64,000 nt of DNA. Origin: Faecalicatena faecalis (GTDB lineage: Bacteria > Bacillota > Clostridia > Lachnospirales > Lachnospiraceae). The first letter of the stretch is position 1, and every line of letters begins with the position of its first letter. Shown here piece after piece: positions 60,844 through 64,000 of this stretch. Under the pieces are notes generated by a model, which was not told where the DNA came from, did no database searches, and worked only from the letters and a program-made list of their open reading frames with translations. A program made the translations under genes and the position numbers. The DNA is taken from positions 248,001 through 312,000 of the forward strand of contig NZ_JABACJ020000001.1 in assembly GCF_012524165.2 (NCBI RefSeq), read 5' to 3'.

Positions 60844-61443
60844 ATGGAAAAGAGAATTATTTTTGCAACAGGGAATGAAAATAAGATGGTAGAGATTCGA
60901 ATGATACTGGCTGATCTGGGAATTCCAATCTACTCCATGAAGGAAGCTGGCATAGAGATCGATATTGTGGAGGATGGCACCACGTTTGAGGAGAATGCCA
61001 TAATTAAGGCTACGGCAATCGCAAAGCTGCTTCCAGAGGATATCATACTTGCAGATGATTCCGGTCTGGAAATCGATTATCTGGATAAAGCGCCGGGAAT
61101 CTATTCAGCCAGGTTCGCCGGAGTGGATACATCATATGATATCAAGAATCAGATGCTTTTGGACAAGCTGGAGGGTGTACCGGATGAGAAGAGAACGGCA
61201 CGTTTTGTTTGTGCCATTGCGGCGGCACTGCCGGATGGAACTGTTGAGACGGTCAGAGGGACCATTGAAGGCATCATAGGACATGAAATTATTGGAGAGC
61301 ATGGGTTTGGATACGACCCTATCTTTTACGTACCAGAATACGGCTGTACGACAGCACAGATGGACCCTGACCAAAAGAATGAACTCAGCCACCGTGGAAA
61401 TGCTCTGCGTGCAATGCGTAAAATTTTGGAAGCAAGGATGTAG
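60844..61443 (+). CDS. rdgB: XTP/dITP diphosphatase (RdgB/HAM1)
   Basis: House-cleaning pyrophosphatase (199 aa) that removes ITP, dITP and XTP. Motifs ATGNENKMVEIR, EDGTTFEENAIIKA, ADDSGLEIDYLDKAPGIYSAR, GHGFGYDPIFYVPE-like GEHGFGYDPIF and the terminal SHRGNALRAM match the family. It is part of a compact operon with the methyltransferase and a YfcE-type phosphodiesterase, 11 nt and 5 nt apart. Confidence 0.95.
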   Translation: MEKRIIFATGNENKMVEIRMILADLGIPIYSMKEAGIEIDIVEDGTTFEENAIIKATAIAKLLPEDIILADDSGLEIDYLDKAPGIYSARFAGVDTSYDIKNQMLLDKLEGVPDEKRTARFVCAIAAALPDGTVETVRGTIEGIIGHEIIGEHGFGYDPIFYVPEYGCTTAQMDPDQKNELSHRGNALRAMRKILEARM

Positions 61444-61448
61444 GTCAA

Positions 61449-61931
61449 ATGAAAGTATTGATTGTAAGTGATACACATGGGAACCATAAAAATCTGGATA
61501 AGATATTAGAGCTTGCAGGGGACATAGACATGTTTATCCACCTTGGGGATGTAGAAGGCGGAGAAGAGTATCTGGATGCGGTCATAGAGTGTGAAAAGCA
61601 TATTGTGCGGGGGAACAATGATTTCTTTTCTGATCTCCCGCGGGAAGAGGAATTTAATATTGGGAAATACAGAGCATTCGTAACACATGGGCACAGTTAT
61701 TATGTATCTCTTGACCCGGAATATATTCGGGAAGAGGGAAAGGCACGCTGTGCCGATATTGTGATGTTCGGTCATACCCATAAACCATATTTTGAAGAAA
61801 AAGAAGAGATGGTCCTTTTGAATCCTGGAAGTGTATCCTATCCGAGGCAGGAAGGAAGAAAAGGAAGCTATGTAATTATGGAGCTGGATGGGGAAGAAAA
61901 ACCAAAATTCAAGCAATTTTATCTCGATTGA
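61449..61931 (+). CDS. YfcE/MJ0936-type metallophosphodiesterase
   Basis: Small calcineurin-like phosphoesterase (160 aa). Metal ligands appear in SDTHGNHKNL, HLGDVEG, VRGNND, VTHGHSY and FGHTHKPYF, and the C-terminal LLNPGSVSYPRQ is typical. RdgB and YfcE-like genes are often adjacent in Firmicutes. The natural substrate is unknown. It ends the operon; the following 100 nt contain the tRNA promoter. Confidence 0.92.
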   Translation: MKVLIVSDTHGNHKNLDKILELAGDIDMFIHLGDVEGGEEYLDAVIECEKHIVRGNNDFFSDLPREEEFNIGKYRAFVTHGHSYYVSLDPEYIREEGKARCADIVMFGHTHKPYFEEKEEMVLLNPGSVSYPRQEGRKGSYVIMELDGEEKPKFKQFYLD

Positions 61932-62027
61932 AGGTTCAATCTGCGACTTTTTTTTCGCCGAAAACAGCGTAAAATCAAGGGTTCCGAGGATTTTGCAAAA
62001 AAAATGTAAAAAAATTTAAAATTATTG

Positions 62028-62056
62028 TTGACATATTGGGAAGTGTAAGATATAAT
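62028..62056 (+). promoter_or_regulatory. Consensus promoter of six-tRNA operon
   Basis: TTGACA (62028-62033), 17 nt, TATAAT (62051-62056): a full-consensus promoter about 40 nt before tRNA-Pro. Confidence 0.95.
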
Positions 62057-62097
62057 AATTCTTGCGTCACGGGTGAGCGTGATGAACAAAAGAACAT

Positions 62098-62172
62098 CGG
62101 GGTGTGGCTCAGCTTGGCTAGAGCGCCTGGTTTGGGACCAGGAGGTCGCAGGTTCGAATCCTGTCACCCCGA
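62098..62172 (+). tRNA. tRNA-Pro (anticodon TGG)
   Basis: Acceptor CGGGGTG/CACCCCG, discriminator A; anticodon loop TTTGGGA; T-arm with GGTTCGAATCC. First of the array. Confidence 0.96.
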
Positions 62173-62176
62173 TAGT

Positions 62177-62247
62177 GCGGGTGTAGTTCAATGGTAGAAC
62201 ACCAGCCTTCCAAGCTGGATACGTGGGTTCGATTCCCATCACCCGCT
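62177..62247 (+). tRNA. tRNA-Gly (anticodon TCC)
   Basis: Acceptor GCGGGTG/CACCCGC, discriminator T; anticodon stem CCAGC/GCTGG with loop CTTCCAA. Four nt after tRNA-Pro. Confidence 0.96.
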
Positions 62248-62297
62248 TTCTTACAGCCTAAGTTGTAAGAAGCCGGAGCAAGGGGATAATTGCATAA

Positions 62298-62371
62298 GAG
62301 TCTGTAGCTCAGCTGGATAGAGCAACGGCCTTCTAAGCCGTAGGTCGAGGGTTCGAATCCCCCCAGGCTCG
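62298..62371 (+). tRNA. tRNA-Arg (anticodon TCT)
   Basis: Acceptor GAGTCTG/CAGGCTC with one T-G pair, discriminator G; anticodon loop CTTCTAA. Confidence 0.95.
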
Positions 62372-62375
62372 TTAT

Positions 62376-62450
62376 GGTGGGTATGGTGCAGTTGGTTAGC
62401 GCGCCAGATTGTGGTTCTGGATATCATGGGTTCGAGTCCCATTACCCACC
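62376..62450 (+). tRNA. tRNA-His (anticodon GTG)
   Basis: Eight-pair acceptor with the tRNA-His-specific extra G at the 5' end opposite C73; anticodon stem CCAGA/TCTGG, loop TTGTGGT. Confidence 0.95.
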
Positions 62451-62500
62451 CTTTTATTTTTTATAGTACTGGCAAAGCGGTGTCAGATATAAGTCTTCGA

Positions 62501-62572
62501 TGGGCTATCGCCAAGCGGTAAGGCACAGGACTTTGACTCCTGCATTCGCTGGTTCGAATCCAGCTAGCCCAG
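62501..62572 (+). tRNA. tRNA-Gln (anticodon TTG)
   Basis: Acceptor TGGGCTA/TAGCCCA, discriminator G; anticodon stem CAGGA/TCCTG, loop CTTTGAC. Confidence 0.96.
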
Positions 62573-62606
62573 TTTACCTGGACAGGCCGGGTGGAAAATT
62601 CAATAC

Positions 62607-62679
62607 GGGCGTGTAGCTCAGGTGGTAGAGCACTTGACTTTTAATCAAGTTGTCCGGGGTTCGAATCCCCGCACGCTCA
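62607..62679 (+). tRNA. tRNA-Lys (anticodon TTT)
   Basis: Acceptor GGGCGTG/CACGCTC with one G-T pair, discriminator A; anticodon stem CTTGA/TCAAG, loop CTTTTAA. Confidence 0.96.
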
Positions 62680-62691
62680 CTGAAAAGGTAT

Positions 62692-62728
62692 CGCAAGCCT
62701 AGTGATTTCTAGGTGTTGCGGTTTTTTT
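62692..62728 (+). terminator. Terminator of six-tRNA operon
   Basis: CGCAAGCCTAG pairs with CTAGGTGTTGCG (one bulge), then seven T residues. Confidence 0.9.
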
Positions 62729-62803
62729 ATTTCATCAAATATAAATAGATTTCTGAACGTTCCATTTGAGTTTCAAAAATTGGTATCAAAAACTAAAAAA
62801 GAT

Positions 62804-62832
62804 TTGACAAACTTCCTCAGATGTATTAAAAT
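62804..62832 (+). promoter_or_regulatory. Promoter of tRNA-Leu
   Basis: TTGACA (62804-62809), 17 nt, TAAAAT (62827-62832), 15 nt before the tRNA. Confidence 0.88.
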
Positions 62833-62847
62833 ACAACATGTTCACAT

Positions 62848-62928
62848 GCGGATGTGGCGGAATTGGCAGACGCGCTAGACTTAGGATCTAGTGTCCACGA
62901 CGTGCAGGTTCAAGTCCTGTCATCCGCA
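62848..62928 (+). tRNA. tRNA-Leu (anticodon TAG)
   Basis: Acceptor GCGGATG/CATCCGC, discriminator A; long variable arm (GTGTCCACGACGTGC region) as in class II tRNAs; anticodon stem CTAGA/TCTAG, loop CTTAGGA. Confidence 0.96.
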
Positions 62929-62935
62929 TCAGGAG

Positions 62936-62972
62936 TCGTAATCCTTTCAATAAAAGGGATTACGATTTTTTA
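62936..62972 (+). terminator. Terminator of tRNA-Leu
   Basis: TCGTAATCC/GGATTACGA stem (loop about 12 nt) followed by TTTTTTATT. Confidence 0.9.
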
Positions 62973-63035
62973 TTATATAGAAACGTTTGAAGAACGTTCC
63001 TATATAATAAAAACTATCCGGGCAGGATGCACGTT

Positions 63036-63072
63036 GCGGCGTAAGAGGCAGATGTCGCGATGCGACCGCCGC
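63036..63072. other. GC-rich nested dyad between tRNA-Leu and phosphofructokinase gene
   Basis: GCGGC and GCCGC enclose GTCGC-GAT-GCGAC. This sits within a stretch (63020-63090) clearly richer in G and C than its surroundings. No gene or known RNA recognised. Confidence 0.4.
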
Positions 63073-63139
63073 AGGCGCGAGTTTCCTAAGAGAAACTATT
63101 TGTTTTAAAGGTATAGGATATATTGAAATTCATGATATG

Positions 63140-63180
63140 AAAAAGATGTCCGGAGGGTCTTCCCTCCGGGCATCTTTTTT
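63140..63180. terminator. Terminator of second phosphofructokinase gene
   Basis: AAAAAGATGTCCGGAGGG/CCCTCCGGGCATCTTTTTT with a 4-nt loop, T and A tracts on both sides, directly downstream of the minus-strand PFK stop. Confidence 0.93.
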
Positions 63181-63181
63181 C

Positions 63182-64000
63182 TTAATGTGTCTTGCGGTAT
63201 GCGAATTTGGGTACGCCATCTTCCATAGGAATAGTGACTTCTCCTTGAATCAGCGGTCTTGCATAAGCGATGAAATCTTCTCCAATATCGGTTCCATCCT
63301 TTGTGATCCACTGGGCAGGAACAGTTTTCTCCTGGTTGCAGACCTTGTTGACATCGGCTGTGACATAATCAATGGTGTAAGGAGCGCCTTTTACGCGTTT
63401 GAAGGCAATCATCTTGCCTGTCTCGCCTTCCAGGGCGCATTTCACACCATAGGCGCCGGATGCGATGGCTTCCTTCTGGTCCGTCTTTGAAAGCATAGAA
63501 GAGGAGCAGCGCTGGCATACGTTCAGCTCAATAGAACGTACCTTTACACCAATTCGTTCTTTTACCAGGTTCTCAAGGTATTTACCAGAGCCTGTCAGCA
63601 TTTTGTGTCCAAATGCATCTACCCCGACATCGCTGGCGAGTTCACAAACGAAGGTTCCATTTTTGTCGTGGATTCCTTCGGAAATGCAGACAACCAGGTT
63701 CGGTGTACACTCCAGTGTTTCTTTTACCTTGTCAATGAAGGCATCCTGATCAAAGTTGGATTCAGGAAGGTAGATCAGTACGGGGTTGTCCCCTTCGAAT
63801 TTACGGGCCAGAACACTGGCAGCAGCAAGCCATCCGGCATGTCTTCCCATAATTTCTACAATAGTGACAGATTTTTTATTGTCATAGACGGATGCATCGA
63901 TTGCTATCTCACGGACGGTAGAAGCGATATATTTTGCTGCACTTCCGAATCCAGGAGTGTGATCAGTCTCAATTAGGTCGTTGTCTATTGTTTTTGGAAT
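63182..64000 (-). CDS. 6-phosphofructokinase, PPi-dependent type, 5' end outside window
   Basis: C-terminal two thirds (about 272 codons) of a second phosphofructokinase. The frame is open to the window edge and begins there with IPKTIDNDL, so the start lies beyond. TDHTPGFGSAAKYI, the EIMGRHAGWLAA substrate motif and CISEGIHDKNG are intact. The Lys in PKTIDND is the one linked to pyrophosphate use; the diagnostic GGDDS-type site lies outside the window. Only moderately similar to the PFK at 38063 (for example ELNVCQRCSSS in place of ELSSLQRSAS), so an old duplication or separate acquisition. Confidence 0.9.
   Translation of the reverse strand: MPKTIDNDLIETDHTPGFGSAAKYIASTVREIAIDASVYDNKKSVTIVEIMGRHAGWLAAASVLARKFEGDNPVLIYLPESNFDQDAFIDKVKETLECTPNLVVCISEGIHDKNGTFVCELASDVGVDAFGHKMLTGSGKYLENLVKERIGVKVRSIELNVCQRCSSSMLSKTDQKEAIASGAYGVKCALEGETGKMIAFKRVKGAPYTIDYVTADVNKVCNQEKTVPAQWITKDGTDIGEDFIAYARPLIQGEVTIPMEDGVPKFAYRKTH

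Overview
The window looks like chromosome of a Gram-positive gut anaerobe of the Lachnospiraceae (Dorea, Blautia or Mediterraneibacter type). This is inferred from the moderate GC content, strong AGGAGG-type ribosome binding sites, consensus TTGACA-N17-TATAAT promoters, a fermentative AdhE, PPi-type phosphofructokinases, a small glutamate dehydrogenase and lipoprotein-type ABC binding proteins. No rRNA, phage, insertion sequence or CRISPR array was seen. Both edges cut genes: a class II aldolase on the left and a phosphofructokinase on the right.

Layout. 1-8.46 kb: a sugar or polyol operon (two class II aldolases, a DhaK-like and a DhaL-like protein, a PfkB sugar kinase, an RbsABC-type importer) ending in a decayed zinc polyol dehydrogenase and a terminator. 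8.5-15.3 kb: adhE with a dyad-rich control region, an APH-like kinase, a convergent cell-wall hydrolase, a Cof-type HAD phosphatase and uppP. 15.4-21.2 kb: a two-component system followed by a polyphosphate polymerase (VTC)-DUF4956-CotH operon. Both promoters carry the same CTAAG-N6-CTAAG direct repeat. 21.3-26.4 kb: a TPP-riboswitch-controlled thiamine salvage operon (thiW, thiM, thiE, a HAD phosphatase, thiD, cytX). 26.6-28.9 kb: an amino-acid ABC transporter. 29.1-34.2 kb: an SfsA-MutY fusion and a TetR/lipid-metabolism group (lipid kinase, GDPD, PAP2). 34.4-42.1 kb: trpS, a GGDEF-PAS-GGDEF-EAL protein, tRNA-Arg, a PPi-type PFK, glf, a GtrA protein and a membrane pseudokinase. 42.4-48.3 kb: gdhA, an aspartate aminotransferase, a LysR regulator and a PEP/pyruvate-binding-domain protein.

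48.4-58.1 kb is the most interesting part. Three transcription units encode a nitrilase-family amidase, an NCS1 nucleobase-type permease, two M29/NicX-like metalloenzyme paralogues, an AroM-family protein, an OPT transporter and a PepD dipeptidase. A LysR regulator sits among them. A 41-bp box (ATAA-N7-TTAT followed by a conserved 26-bp block) lies exactly 18 bp upstream of the -10 element of all three units. This looks like a self-contained, LysR-controlled catabolic regulon for an unidentified amide, peptide or N-heterocycle.

58.3-64 kb: a DUF1700 protein, a small Asn/Ser-rich protein, an rRNA methyltransferase, rdgB, a YfcE-type phosphodiesterase, a seven-tRNA group (Pro, Gly, Arg, His, Gln, Lys, then Leu from its own promoter) and the second PPi-type PFK.
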